Below the pieces are notes generated by a model. It was not told the DNA's origin. It worked only from the letters and a program-made list of their open reading frames with translations, and searched no databases. A program made the translations under genes and the position numbers. A stretch of DNA of 64,000 bases from Rhizophagus irregularis. Its lineage: Eukaryota > Glomeromycota > Glomeromycetes > Glomerales > Glomeraceae. Positions 1 through 12,593 of the stretch are shown here, piece after piece (position 1 is the stretch's first letter; every line of letters begins with the position of its first letter). Location of the stretch: assembly GCF_026210795.1 (NCBI RefSeq), contig NC_089429.1, positions 6,109,001 through 6,173,000 of the forward strand. Reading direction: 5' to 3'.

Positions 1-317
1 GTATCACAATAAGCAACGCAAAAATATTTATCTTTTAAAAAATTATTGTATATAAAAAATGCATTTAGAATACCATGAATATGCTACAAAGATATCTTCT
101 TAACAATTTCACAATATTGTAAAAAATATCTATCCAGTATAGTTAAAATGTCATGAAAATTAACGTTACATGACCACATCAATATCATCCAAATGTCATT
201 TCATTATTGGGATGATATACCAAAAAAATTTGATCGTCACATTACTTTTAAGATTCATAGACAGTATAGTTAAGGTAGCTTAATGATACCTTAAAAAATT
301 TTAAGTTTCTGCAAAGT
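1..317. other. AT-rich leader, no gene seen
   Basis: No open frame or recognisable RNA gene. It may be the upstream part of the decayed LINE that follows, but I cannot recognise LINE protein in it. Confidence 0.4.
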
Positions 318-3300
318 ATGTTTAAAAAGTTGAACGGACTCATGGATCTTACATACAGCTGCTCAACTACACGATTGACCAACATACTTCATAGAGACAA
401 TGATATAAAACATAGTTTTGACACGTCATTAGTAGGATATCTAGACGATACTACTTGGTTTGGATCCTCTATAGAACAAACTCAACAACAAATTATCAAT
501 TGCTAACTCTTTTTATCAGTTAGCAAAAATTCAAATTAACCTAGACAAATATAAAGTTCTAAGTAATCAAAAGACCTCAGCGAAAACAAGCCACAAATAG
601 AGGCTAATATATCATTAAATAGGAAGGGTGAAAGTCTTTATATTAATGCCCTAAACCGACACCACCAAACACTTAACAAAGTAGTTTATACATATTACAT
701 CACAATGAAAAATAAAAAATTGACTCATGACCATATGTCATATATAATCAATAAGATTATTATTCGCAGACAACGTGATATATAACCACTTATTTCCGCA
801 CATAGACAATTTTTTCGATACGCAAGTCAAAACTCAATTGAATATTTTATCAGCGTTATTTAACACAGATATTACGTCCTATTGTATTACAAAAACTTGA
901 TATTCTCACGCGTGAAATTTGGTATCCTACTATTCCTCACAAATATATTGATTCTATAACAAAACCATCATACCTAGCTAAAAGTTTAGCTCTAATATCT
1001 CTTTATGACTTTAAAATTGACCTAACAATAGATTGGAAAACCATTGGAGGAACACACACATTAGAGATTACATCCCGAATTTGGATTCCTCAGCGTTAAG
1101 ATCTTTGAGGAAGAAATATATTTCAATTGGTATCTGCTGCGGATGGTAATTACTTACTTACGTGGAATGAAGTTAAAAATTAACAATTCTAACAATTTCA
1201 AAGGCAAAATACCGAAATGGTTTAAAGAAATAGAAACAAACTACACTTTAATCAACTATCGCACACTTACATACCCACTCTAAGATACTATTGCTATTCC
1301 ACATCGTCTACAAAGTTGACACATGGTTGTTCACCTCGACATAAAGAATGGACGTTACATTGGAACGACTCTCTCAAAACTATAATTTTTGGAAAGACTT
1401 TAAAATACAGGAAACTGATCATAATTCATCAATCACATATGCAGAACATTATATTCCAGCACCAATGGACCGCATTTATAAATTTAGAGCTTGGACTCGA
1501 GTCAGGACTCGAGTTAACTCGAGTTAATTTGAGTCAAAGTTAAAGTGCGAGCCAAAAAACTTATCCATAATTTTACCCAGACCGTTATAGTCATAGTGCC
1601 GGCAGGAATTACAAATAGGTTCGGCCAGCACTATCAACCACGTGATCCCGGTTGACTCGAGTGCGAGTTCAACCCGAGTCAACTCGAGTTACATGAGTGC
1701 GAGTCCAGCATGAACGACCTAGTGGCGTCTCCTTGACAAGCCCCGTTAATTCTAATCCCTTGTACAGGATGTACCTTACATTCTTATTATCGCATGACAT
1801 CAGACCTCGAGAACACAAATATTTTTCTAATCTTTTTACTTCTAAATATTATTTAGCTACTAAACCTCTACCCAATTTACGTTATATAGCATATATTATT
1901 TTTTACATAATCAAGACAATTCCACGACTCGAGTATCACAGCACAACATATCTTTATCACTTAAAAATGTTATAACAGAAATCGAAAAGGCTATTAGTTG
2001 TCATCATTCTATTACCCAAAGACTCATAGACTTGGCCGATTGATTTTAACCCTTATAACAATTTTCACTTTTATACAGATGGATCAGTTAAAAAGGCTCT
2101 CAACAATGTAAGAGTGGGTTCGGATGGATTCAAACCTCTCATCCAGCACCTCAAAGCTTTTTTCATGGGTCAACAGTATTCTTTCTCTCATCCTATAAAA
2201 GCGAATCTATGGGGATTCTCACAGCGCTTATCACACTTCCTTACCATAGCACTTGCATAATATCAGATATACACAGATTCGGCCAATTATATACAAACTT
2301 CTCAAAAGCGTTTAATTCACCAACACTTAGTCCACGTCGAAGATTAAGGCAGAACAACTCTCTGGTATGGGATTTAATTTTTTGGATAATCCACAATCGA
2401 TAGTCGATACATCACATTAATTCAAAGCCCACAATAACGACAAATATAACGATAGAGCCGACGCTCTAGCGTCTGCTGGAGCTGAATTAGAAGATCCCAT
2501 CATAGTTAATTATAAATTTTTCGATGCCACTTCTCTCAGATTCATTAATTAGAATAATATTTACATCGTTGATCGCAACGTAAGAAAATGGAGCAACACA
2601 GTTATTCAAGCACGCATATTTAATTCTACAGTCAATAAATTTTTCTCTAAAACAAATTGAAAATCAACTCACGCACGGTGTTATAGATTGGTATTATACC
2701 CAGCTTTGGCTTCACCACAACCCATATGACTCACCTACTAGCAACAAATTAGCTCGTGTTTGAGGATCTAAGATTAAAAAATCAACTCTTCTTTATCCCA
2801 CGGCGGACATATTACAACGTAACTATCCGAAACTTTATACATCAGGATACAAACACTCATATTGGACTATGTACTACACATTTCGACGACTTTAACGTTG
2901 TCATTAGAAACACAGAATTAAACTCATCGCTCCATTCACAGCTCATGCAACGAACTTTACAATGGGCATCAATGATCATGTTAATAAATCAAAAGTTTTC
3001 CGAATTCTTTAAAACCTTGGTGATGGACCTGACACTTCCATTCCCATATCCCATCCGAGCTTGTTGTTACTTTACCACCTAATACCGACTGAACTTACGG
3101 CTTTATTCTATAATTACTTGAACAGAAATCTTTACGTGATCCCTAGATATATTGATGACTTCATCCGTGATTTACATTACGTGACATGAAATAGACGTGC
3201 ATCTTCTTTCAAAAAATGGGAACTAGCACACAACATTCGACGAAAGGACAAAGATTTATTATCATAAACGATTAAAAAACAAGATGACACAAGACGCTCA

Positions 3301-3560
3301 CGGCATTCTCCGACTGATAATCGTGAGAACCGTCACCATCGAAGTATTTGACCTGCCTTATCATAAAGCGAATGCGAGAATTGATGATAAAGCTTATATT
3401 AGATGGACTTCTAAGTAATTTCCTACATTCTGGAACTTGGGAATCTCATAGAGATATTTTACTTTTTAACCAAATAGGTTTTACCTTATTTTTTTCTAAT
3501 TTGTCATGTTAGTTCCTTAGTGCGATTTATTTTTTATTCCCTAGCCCTTTTTACTCTCGT
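318..3560 (+). mobile_element. Decayed LINE-type retrotransposon (RT plus RNase H)
   Basis: A relic of a non-LTR retrotransposon polyprotein read on the plus strand through many frameshifts and stops. The reverse transcriptase palm motif YLDDTTW is encoded at about 438-458 within a 62-residue open stretch. An RNase H domain starts with the acidic motif YTDGS at 2072-2086 and ends with a KAHNNDKYNDRADALA-like motif near 2425-2480, where the histidine and last aspartate of RNase H are expected. Further LINE-like coding (RKDKDLLS, WTSSNFLHSGTWE-like stretches) is readable to about 3480. The order RT then RNase H fits LINEs of glomeromycete fungi. There is no intact frame longer than about 110 codons, so it cannot be autonomous. 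The 5' end and endonuclease are not seen. Confidence 0.85.
1491..1707. mobile_element. MITE-like inverted repeat inside the LINE
   Basis: Both ends are rich in the palindrome ACTCGAGT and are inverted relative to each other: the left end begins TTGGACTCGAGTCAGGACTC and the right end, reverse-complemented, begins GCTGGACTCGCACTCATG. The LINE reading (PAPMDRIYKF) stops at the left border and LINE-like coding resumes beyond the right border, so this is a later insertion. The exact borders and target duplication are not clear. Confidence 0.55.
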
Positions 3561-3705
3561 GTGTAGTGGGCGAGGATAAAATTTCAAGTACTAGTTAAGA
3601 TGTAGCTTACAGTAAAAGATTTCCTTATTTAAACATCCTCATAATACAAGATTAAATGTTATAAAAGTGGTTTTAAATGTAAAATTTTTAAAAAAATTTT
3701 CTGTG

Positions 3706-3975
3706 GTTGTAGAGTAATTTTATCATCAAGATCCGAAGTATTTGATAGATTACTTTATAATAGAATGAAAGAAAAAACTTATTCCTCTGAAAGTAAAATT
3801 ATATTAAAATATATTTATAACGAATCATTTAAAAAGAACCTTTAACAAAAGAAAATATAATTGAAGCTTTTTATGTAGAAGATTATTTCAATTACCACAT
3901 TTTCAGAATTTATTATGAAAATTATTAAAAGTATTTTGTCTGTAATAAAATGCAAAAGTTAGATATACCTAAATA
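3706..3975 (+). pseudogene. BTB-domain gene fragment
   Basis: Plus-strand translation gives a BTB-fold core: CRVILSSRSEVFDRLLYNRMKE, then IILKYIYNESFKK, and in another frame EPLTKENIIEAFYVEDYF. These match the pattern of BTB/POZ proteins (an RxILSSRSxxF stretch, the IxxLxYIYTG-like strand-helix, then the LLxAADxFQL-like helix, here EAFYVEDYF). BTB proteins usually act as adaptors for cullin-3 ubiquitin ligases. Only about 90 residues remain, with at least one frameshift near 3841 and no start or downstream domain. The family call is by recognition of the motif pattern; the original protein length cannot be told. Confidence 0.65.
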
Positions 3976-4086
3976 ATTAATTTTTATTTTTATTTTTATT
4001 TAACAGTAATAGTTAGCGAATACAAATATACCTAAATAATTAATATCGATATTTCAGACCTTAAATTCGTAATTTGCATAGTAATA

Positions 4087-4240
4087 GTAATATCATGAGC
4101 ATCCTTAACTTACGCATCAATTTAACGTACGCACCGGCCGGAGTTAAGTTTAACGCTATCACGTGCAAGTGCATAACTCCTAAACTCTGGTAGGATGTAC
4201 GTACGCACGGCGCGTACGTTAAGGAACCTCGTAATATCAT
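4087..4240. mobile_element. Short MITE with 9-10 base target duplication
   Basis: The direct repeat GTAATATCAT occurs at 4087-4096 and 4231-4240. The 134 bases between have inverted ends: GAGCATCCTTAACTTACGC on the left and, reverse-complemented, GAGGTTCCTTAACGTACGC on the right. A 9-10 base duplication fits the Mutator superfamily. It is much more GC-rich than its surroundings. Confidence 0.75.
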
Positions 4241-5667
4241 TAGTTCTTATTCTATTAGTTCATATACTCCCTTAAAAAATTTTTATCCGAATATTTCCAT
4301 TATTTCTCTGACTTTCATAAAAATTCCGTGAAAATGATACATTCACGGAAAAATCATGGAAATATAAACATGGATCAACATTTTTTACAGGGACTAAATC
4401 TGATGATAGAACATATAGAAAAATTAGATGAAATTGTTAAAGATTCTATTTAAATATTATGCCCTGTTTATGATGTTCCTTTTTTGTCTTAACTGAGTTG
4501 TTAATAAAATTGTTAAATTACACTTGGATTTCCTAATTTTTTTCCTAATTGACTCGAAATTATTTGGTTAAATAACTTTTCTTAATGATTTAAAATACAT
4601 ATGAATGAGAATTGCTAATTTTTTTTAATTTCAATTAACTATAATATTTTACAATGTATTTACTATATTCACATAATTCACGCTTTCGATGAATTCCATA
4701 TCCAGTACTCCTAATAAAACCGAAATCAATACAATCAATTAATAAAAAGATAATTTCATTAATTCCTTAAATTATGATTCAATAAAAAAACAACCACTCT
4801 AGCATTGGCCTCCAAAAAGTGATTAGAAATCTTGTAAGTCGTTTAAAATGAAATATTATATGGAAAAGAAAGATTATGGTGAATAACAAAGAAGCCATCT
4901 TTGTGTGACCAATTATTAATAAGCCATAATTAAAAATAAGAAATTTCATTATGAAATCATTTTCTTTTGACTTTACTTGCATATAGCTCAATATTAATTT
5001 TTTTTATTAATCACATGCTTCTGACCAGCATTATAATGTATATTAAGGGATTTGCGCAGATAGATGGTATGGCTGAAAAATTTTGAAGAATAGATCCGAA
5101 ATTAAGCCTCAAAATAGGCTTATCTGGATGAATAATAATTTTATCCAGAGTGGCTGTAAAAATCCGCATTAGATCCGAATGGTTCTTTATAAATAGGATC
5201 AAGGATCAATTCATTAAAAAATTTTTTGAAAAATCTTCACATGAATTTTTTTCTTGATTCATTTAATATTTTTTTGCCAAATTTCAAAAATCTTATTACT
5301 ATATATTAAATATATTAAAATATTATGAAATGACCTATTTTTAGAATACTTTTAAAAAGTGGTAATAACAACTCGATTTCATCTTATAAATAAATTTATT
5401 CCTATAAATTTAAATTTTCATGTGATTTCTTAAGAAAATTTTTTTCTCAGGGAATTATTAATTATTGTTGAAGATTATTTGAATCCAAATTATTCTTAAA
5501 TAATGTAAATAATGAAAAATTATATATTTCTATTTTTAAAAATAATGGTGGAAATATTGTCTTAGTGTAATTAAATGATTCACACAGTATACAGATGATG
5601 TTTTATTCACATCAGATTGGAAGATACAAAAAATCAGTTTTTTTAATCCATTTCCTTTGCAAGTTAT
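4241..5667. other. AT-rich stretch, no gene seen
   Basis: No supported gene. Open frames on the minus strand at 4779-5202 are short, low complexity and unlike any family I know. An imperfect fold-back (ATATTTCCAT ... TTCCGTGA / TCACGGAA ... ATGGAAATAT) lies at about 4296-4363. Confidence 0.4.
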
Positions 5668-5830
5668 GTCAAAGCTCTTGAAAAAAGAAACAATCAACTA
5701 GAAGAAAAGGTAAAAGACCTGGAAGAGGAAAAAGATAAACTTTTTGCAAAAAGGAAAGAAGCAATCTTAAGTTTGAATGATAAGATTGAGAATGACTATT
5801 GTATAGATGAAAATATATATAAATATAAGT
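5668..5830 (+). pseudogene. Coiled-coil protein fragment
   Basis: The plus strand reads about 50 residues of Lys/Glu-rich heptad-like sequence (SYVKALEKRNNQLEEKVKDLEEE, then KDKLFAKRKEAIL) before a stop. Leu spacing suggests a coiled coil. No start codon or neighbouring domain is recognisable, so it is best treated as a fragment. The longer minus-strand frame over the same bases is a shadow of it. Confidence 0.4.
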
Positions 5831-6024
5831 GGGTTGAGTGAGTTTCTTCAATTTTGAGAACATTATGGACCAAAATAAAAAGATCAAAATAGTCCATTGC
5901 AATCCCAACAAAGAGCATAGGAAGCAACCGAACTGCTTCATCTGTTCCATTGTGATCTTGCAGAACATTTCCAAATAAATGTAAAGGCCACATCAAGAAT
6001 ATGGCAAATGTTATCCAACACTAA
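5815..6024 (-). pseudogene. Possible exon of a membrane protein
   Basis: On the minus strand, a long pyrimidine tract ending TTTAATTTAG at about 6023-6045 looks like a 3' splice site. It is followed by an open, less AT-rich stretch with residues WITFAIFLMWPLHLF, GNVLQDHNGTDEAVRLLPML and FVGIAMDYFDLFILV. Two hydrophobic segments flank a polar loop. No start, no clear donor site and no partner exons are visible. I do not recognise the protein; it is either one exon of an undetected gene or a captured fragment. Confidence 0.3.
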
Positions 6025-7171
6025 ATTAAAAGAAAAAAAGAACATTGCTATTAATGCAAAGTACAGACTACAGATAGTATATTATTTCTATCTCATAAAT
6101 AAGAGGATAGAATTTTGTAGATTATTAGCTTAAACATTAAGGAAAATAATTGAGAGCTAATGAAATATTAATTAGTATTATATCTTAAAAAAAATAAATT
6201 TAAAAATACAACTTGTAATTTTTTAACCCTACTACCAGTTCCACCTCATTTTGGATGATAATTCTGAAATAAAAATTTTTGAGGATAACCAGTGTGTCTT
6301 GCAAATTGCTCATCTATATTGCACTAGATAAGTTTCAGATATTAGTTGGATCTCTATTCTGTAAAGAAAACAATAAACAGCAGGAAAAAAAATCTAAAAC
6401 CTAGATGCTGTATTAAGGAACTTAATGCACAAATAACCCTTGTAAAGAACCAGCTTAAGGAATACTACTGGAATACTATGCAATCATAAATAATGGATTT
6501 CGGATGACTAGAAGTTATATAATCAATAATGGAGCAAACTATTGGCTTTAATACTAGTTTAACATATACGTTGACACCACTAAGAGATTTATGTTAAATT
6601 TTCCTGGCTTGATTTAAAATTTAATTTGATGATCACAAAATCAGCAACTTTAATTACCTGTATTTGTCAAATTTTACTGGTAATTTACAATAAAAAATGA
6701 TCAGTAGAGGTTCCTCTTGTCATTTTCCTAATATGGGCGAAATTTTTTTACTTTATATGGGACTTAAAAATTATTTTAATTAATAAGTACTTATTAAGTT
6801 AATAATTGAATTATTAATTCTAAAAATTCTGATTGGTCAATTTTTAAGGAGATCACATGACTTCTTTTTTAATGCACAAAGTTGACAAAAAATTTATTGT
6901 TTAAATTTTATTCTTTTACAAATTACAATATAAAGTCAATTTCCTTAACTATTGTTGTTTCAATTAATTGTGGATTAAAGATTTCAAGTAAAGTAGGAGG
7001 CTCTGAATTATTGAATTATTATTGGATTCAAAAATATTAATATCATTGCTGATATTTCACCTAAATCATTCAAGATCCTTTTCATGACCTGAAGACTCAT
7101 ATGAACGCCTTCAAGTACAAGAATTTTACTATTCTTTTTATATCGGCAATTTCAGCATTGTATAGTTTTAT
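6025..7171. other. AT-rich stretch, no gene seen
   Basis: Stops in all frames. On the minus strand near 6900-7010 a short stretch (SEPPTLLEIFNPQLIETTIV) could be a relic linked to the small frame at 7172-7387, but it is interrupted. Confidence 0.35.
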
Positions 7172-7387
7172 TTAATATTTAAGCTCATCCACATCCATAT
7201 TATCTTTATCTAATACATCATAATCATTAATATCATCATTTAATTCATTATAAATATTCAAAGAGCCTTTGGTTTTTTTAGACTTATTGATAATAGATTT
7301 TTCTTTCATATACCATGTTATTTGTACCATTTTGGCAGTTCTTATTGATGATAAGCAGTTATGGCATTCTGTATGTATATTACCCAT
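7172..7387 (-). CDS. Hypothetical 71-residue acidic protein or relic
   Basis: Open from ATG to TAA on the minus strand. The N-terminal part has CHNC, the C-terminal part is Asp/Asn-rich (NELNDDINDYDVLDKDNMDV). I recognise no domain. Because LINE relics begin about 290 bases downstream and broken coding continues on the same strand below 7172, it may be a fragment of a longer lost gene. Confidence 0.25.
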   Translation of the reverse strand: MGNIHTECHNCLSSIRTAKMVQITWYMKEKSIINKSKKTKGSLNIYNELNDDINDYDVLDKDNMDVDELKY

Positions 7388-8566
7388 AAGTAACTACATG
7401 GAATATAGAATACTGAATACGTGATTAAAATTCAGAAACTTGATTATCAGTTTAAAAAATCCCATCACTATTTATATATATAGAAGAAAAACAAAAATTC
7501 ATTAAATGGATTCATTAGAGTAAAATCATGAATTAGCTTACTTGTGCCACCTTCTCTGTATGTTAAATTAAGCCATCAAATAATAGTTTTTGATAAAATT
7601 TTTAATTTTTTGATCTTCATTTTCGAAAAATAACAAATGATCATCATTATAACATTAAAAAAGATGAAATCAAAGTGCATATATCTGGGTTTTATATATG
7701 CCTACCAAATAAGGAAGATAATCAACTAATTCAGTTGGCAGAACTAGATTTTGAGACAAAATTTAACACTACTAAATTTTCAAATAATGATGATGATGAT
7801 GATTACTTTTTTGAGTCAACTTCAGTAAATAAAAAATATCATATTTCATCACAATCAGAGGCTGAATTTTCAAATGGGTCAACGCTCTCTAACACTTCAA
7901 CTGATACACAAAGATAGAAAAGACAAAAAAATATAAAAAATCTAAACAAGAACCTACAATTTCTATATCATCAGATGATGATAACAATGAATCTATAACC
8001 ATTACCCATATGTAATATGTTGCAATGAGCTAAGCTCCATCATGGGACAAATTACAAATTTCTTCATTTAATATCAATTCAATTAAATCAGACCAATATG
8101 CTTTAAAAGAATATGAAAGGGTTTATTATACATAGAAAATTTTTTGAAGACTAACAAGATAAAAATAATAGATTGCACCAATGACAAATGCAAACAGATG
8201 AAAGAATTTAAGGAAAAGATGAGAAATATTTTATAGGAGGAAGCAAAAGAAAAGAAGGTTAACTATAAAATAGAGATTATGGAGAATGCACTATTAATTA
8301 ACAAATATAATTTAATCTGAAAGAAAAATATAATAACAGAAGGTTATAGAAAATGGAGAAAGAAAGTTTCATACACAATATGGAAAAATGAAATATTAAA
8401 TACTAGCGAGAAACTTAATGATCTTTTTATATATAATTTCAAAAAAGAATTTGATTGGCAATATACTTTAGAATTAATTAGCAATTGTATAAATTTTACT
8501 GCAAGACAATGTTGTGAGAAAAATACAAGAGATAGATCATATTGCATAAAAAATTTACTTAAAGAT

Positions 8567-8818
8567 TTGCCAACTTATGATGTTCTCTATAAAAGAAATG
8601 TTAATTCAATAACAAGTGAATGCTGCAGAAGATGTGAGAAAAATGAAAAAGAAACATGGGAGCATATTTGGATATGTAAAGATAATGAATCAACAATTGA
8701 CAAAATAGCACAAGAATCAATATATAAATATGAAATGTATTTACAAGATAATGAAAGAAAAGAAAATGTCACGATTTTACGAAACTATAATGTCAATTTC
8801 ATTACCATTTTAGAATAA
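8567..8818 (+). pseudogene. LINE C-terminal segment with zinc-knuckle
   Basis: 83 codons open, beginning PTYDVLYKRNVNSITSECC. It holds the C-x2-C-x8-H-x4-C cluster that is repeated in diverged form near 62455-62575 in the second LINE. One stop separates it from the next open block. In such LINEs a cysteine-histidine cluster near the C-terminus probably binds nucleic acid. Confidence 0.6.
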
Positions 8819-8860
8819 TGTTTAATTGTTCTATTAGGAAAAAGTAGAATATGGGAGCTC

Positions 8861-9238
8861 TTGAGAGAAGTATATAATAACAATTTTAACAATTTAATGA
8901 ACAATCGAGAAGAAAAAAAGATCATTAAAGAATTATGGAACTTTATATATGAAGAATTTAGATCAAGAATTTGGATGCCACGTTGTAAAGAAATTGCAAG
9001 ATTAGAAAAAATTGCAGGTATACAAAAGCAGGATCTAAAGAGAAAAAGAGAAAATGATGAAGAAGATGATAAAAAAATTACAAAAAACGCAAAAACAAAT
9101 AAAAAACATAGAAAAAATATAACTTTGAATAAAAATATTAATTTAACAAGAGATAGAATGATAGGATCATTAACGGAAGGGAATAGTAAAGGGCATACTT
9201 GGGATTTAACGCCAAAGACCTTTGATTTTAAAATTTAA
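8861..9238 (+). pseudogene. LINE C-terminal basic tail
   Basis: 125 codons open in the frame that continues from 8567-8818. The region starts REVYNNNFNNLMNNREEKK, passes IIKELWNFIYEEFRSRIWMP, and becomes a Lys-rich tail (KITKNAKTNKKHRKN). It is the end of the LINE polyprotein, followed 180 bases later by the element's A-rich 3' end. Confidence 0.6.
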
Positions 9239-9445
9239 TTAGATTTAGTTTAGAAATTTACATCTTTAGTTTAGTTACTTTTTATATAAATATTAGAATA
9301 GTTTTGGGATAATTTAGATAGTTGTAAACTTAGTTATAGGGTTTAGTATTTCGATACTATGCTCTAAGTATTTTAAATTAATTATGTAAATTTTTTAAAT
9401 TTGAAATAATTAATAAAATGCGTTACTATTATAAAAAAAAAAAGA

Positions 9446-9855
9446 ATATGAAAGATTGCAAAAAATGTATAATGAAAAATAAATAACTATATATCAGTTA
9501 TTTCTTAAAACAATTATGAATTGGATTTGCCAATCAATTAAAAATATACCAAAAAAAATCAACTATCTTAGAGTAAAAAAATTGTTTTTTTAAAAAAATG
9601 AAAAATTTCAATTAGAATAAATTATTTGTAAATTTACTAAAAAAAAAGAAAATACAAATAACAAACTAATTAATAATAACTTTATATTTTTATAATAAAG
9701 CCTAGTATAAATTGCTTGTAATTGCTCATAATCATTTTGAAAACAAAAATAAACAGAATGCTATTTTTTATTATAAATTTTACAGCTCTCATGAATGATA
9801 AACTCTTGTTGTTCTTTAAAATTAACCTGCTACTTTATCATAAATAAACATTTTT
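9446..9855. other. AT-rich spacer between two LINE relics
   Basis: No gene seen; A- and T-runs only. The minus-strand LINE that follows may end near 9780. Confidence 0.4.
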
Positions 9856-12245
9856 AAATATATAGCTTATTTTTAAGCATATAAGAACTGACATTTAACA
9901 CCATCAAAAAGGCTAAAGTTTCTGCTTTAATTGGCGTAATCCAATTTTCTATCATAATATAAATCTCATCTACCAAATTAAAATTTTTGTCATAAATATT
10001 TAAATCTGCTATCCTGGCTGTGCCAATATCGATTACAGAACCATCTATATAATTTTTCCAGTGTTTTTCTTGATCTTGTCATTCATTAATAATAGCTTTT
10101 CTATATTTTTATTGTTGTTAAACACCAATTTTCTAATAATATTACCTTTATTGATTTTATCAATAGTAATTTCGTCAGTTGTTTATTGAAAATTTCTATC
10201 ATCATTTGCTACAAAAGTACTAGGATTTTCTGTAAAAAATTTTTTGTAAAGGATTTTTAATTTGAAATAATGTTAAGTCACATCTGTTATTACTATATAT
10301 GCTTTTTTTGTTCTTAATGTTATATTTGTTGAATATTTCTGATTTTTTAGGAAAAATGCAGCACTTGATTTTAATGACAAGACATACGGGTCTTGTTTGT
10401 ATTTTGGTCTATCTATTGTTATAGCCAGTTCTTTAGCATTTACAAATGTAAACAAATGGAAAATGGTAAGCAGAAGGTATATAGGTAGGCGGGTATAATC
10501 AATAAATAAACTATATGTATAAACACTTAATAAACAATCCAATCAGATGTGTAGTATAGTACTGTACGTCAGCATATACTCCCAACACGAATAAAGGATA
10601 ACAAATTTATATTTCATTAAATTCAAACAACAGTTTATTTAATATAATCATCAGAACCATTTTTATTAAGAAAACTCTTCTACTGAACTTGAACTTCATT
10701 CAACTACAGGTCTAATTACAGGTCTATATATATGTAAAAATACTAGACTAAAATATCTAACATATTGAATATATTAAATAAATTAAACATATTTGACATG
10801 TTGCATATATTTGATATGTTGAATATATTTAATATGTTGCATATGTTAAATATGTTAAACATATCAAACATTCGTAACATTCGTAACATTTGAAACATAG
10901 ATCGACAATCCCGTGATTAAATTGAATTCTGGTCACGTGATCGATCGATCGCTACACTATTATCATCCTATTATCTAATTGGCACTCTTCATATTTTTTG
11001 AAAATTATGTGATGTACTATATAAACTAAGTCCTTTTTCTGTCCTATTGGCATACCATATGACACCTCAGATGAAGTATTATTGACCGATCCCAAAATTT
11101 TTTTGGCATCAGACTTGGCTGTAAATGGAATTAACTCTTCACCTTTTAAATAATTCGTATCATGTTTTTCCGTTAACATGTTAAATATTTGATGTTTGAT
11201 TTTTCTATTGATGTAAGGCTTACTTGTCAATTATTTCGTTCTTTAATCTAGCCCAACTATTTTTTATTGACCCAGGTGTTGATTTAATGAATTTCTTATA
11301 AAACGGTTCTTTGAATGTTAATATATTCTTTCCATCTAAAGTTAACAATTGATCCAAAAAGATTATATTCAATTTTCTCAATTTACTTAATGATAAAAAT
11401 ATTGTGTCAGGAATTATTTCTCTTAGGTACTAAAATCGTGTTTTTTTTAGTAAGACAATATTTTCTAAAATGAAAGAATTAATTGTTTTTTAAGAATTTT
11501 TTTAAATCTTATGATCATGTCTTCCAATTTTAATGTATACAAAGGATTTTTGATAATAAAAGCAATTCTTGCAATCTAATTTTCATGATCATCCCTAATT
11601 CATTTTGGTCATTAATTTGAAGCACAAATTCATAATTTTCGCCTGTAATTGATTATCGTGAATGTTTTTTAATCCATATGTTTCTTTCATGTGTACTATC
11701 ACATTGGGCACCATTCTTGCAAGACCAAATTTATTCTTGGAAAGCATTCTGAATGGCGCCATCATCTTATCACATTCAGTATCAGTCAACACAATTAATT
11801 GATAATTAATACGTTAAATATGAAAGACATCTGCTTATCCATCAATTTTTTTCGCAAGACCATTATTGATTTATTGATTGACAACAATTCTTTATTTCTT
11901 CTTTCACTTGATTTAGCATGTGTTTTCTTTGTTGTAGGCGTTAAACCATACACCTAATCTTTTTATCGACCCATTTTTTTGTGGGATTAATTATCATTTT
12001 CTTATTATCTCCAAAGATAACTTGGATTTCTTCGCTGTCATCCATTGTATTTTTGACCTTCAACAATATTATTAATTTTTATATCATTTAAGATATAAAA
12101 TGAATCTGCAATCTCTAAGACCTTTTCCAGATTGTCTTTACAATCCAACATGAAATTCGTATCATCTATATATAATAAACCTGGGAAATTGATAGCAATT
12201 GGCTTATCAATATTTCAATTTTGTTTACCATCAACAAATGAAAAT
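9790..12245 (-). mobile_element. Decayed LINE on the minus strand (RT to RNase H)
   Basis: Read from 12245 downwards. The RT palm motif YIDDTNFML is encoded at about 12150-12172, followed by broken thumb-region coding. A 65-codon open block (11595-11792) reads LTDTECDKMMAPFRMLSKNK, and a 92-codon block (10952-11230) follows. After an interruption at 10545-10950 the coding resumes (NAKELAITIDRPKYKQDPY, 10273-10460). RNase H appears with YIDGS at 10037-10051 and PIKAETLAF near 9930, where the catalytic glutamate of RNase H is expected. Many stops and frameshifts; not functional. This is a different LINE lineage from the plus-strand 8-9 kb relic, because it ends in RNase H rather than a cysteine-rich Lys tail. 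Confidence 0.8.
10735..10905. repeat. AT-rich short tandem repeats
   Basis: Imperfect 15-18 base units built on ATATGTTGAATATATTTA and its near-complement are repeated about eight times. They lie in the segment that interrupts the minus-strand LINE. Confidence 0.6.
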
Positions 12246-12593
12246 TTTAACCAAAAAAAGCTAAAAATATTTGAAAAAAAATCAGACAAAAAAAATTAAT
12301 AATTAAAAAAAAAAAATTCCAATTAAGGTAAAATTTCATTAACTGAAATTGGATTAGTTGATTGGAATGCACGTAGATCAAATAGTTTTTGACCATAAAT
12401 AGATCAGGCAGAGGCATGTTATGGGTTTTAATTTTATGGCATGGGATTTCAAATTACACAATTCAAATTATTTATGCAGAGACTAATCCAAACATCAGAC
12501 AAATTTTTTTAGTTATATAGACTAGCAAATAGGTCAAAATCTTTATTTCATATTAAATTTATTCTGTATTATTAATTGACCTTGTAGCAATAA
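12246..12593. other. AT-rich stretch, no gene seen
   Basis: Contains A-runs at about 12260-12320 and no supported coding. Confidence 0.35.

Larger units (their letters stand above)
7630..9445 (+). mobile_element. LINE relic, N-terminal piece joined to C-terminal piece
   Basis: The plus strand has two coding blocks separated by decayed sequence. Block one (about 7640-7915) reads HISGFYICLPNKEDNQLIQL followed by an Asp/Ser-rich linker. Block two (about 8347-9238) reads a long Lys/Glu-rich C-terminal region and ends TWDLTPKTFDFKI. Block two contains a zinc-knuckle-like CCRRCEKNEKETWEHIWIC motif (C-x2-C-x8-H-x4-C, about 8621-8680). It corresponds to the C-terminal region of the LINE at 55.9-63.1 kb, which carries a similar PTYEILFKR plus cysteine motif. 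The RT domain is missing, so this is an internally deleted copy. An AATAAAATGCG signal and a run of A at about 9413-9445 mark the 3' end. Confidence 0.7.

Noticed and set aside
5669-5974. 101-codon minus-strand frame with signal-peptide-like end
   Set aside because: Half is antisense to the coiled-coil fragment and half is a shifted frame of the exon-like stretch.
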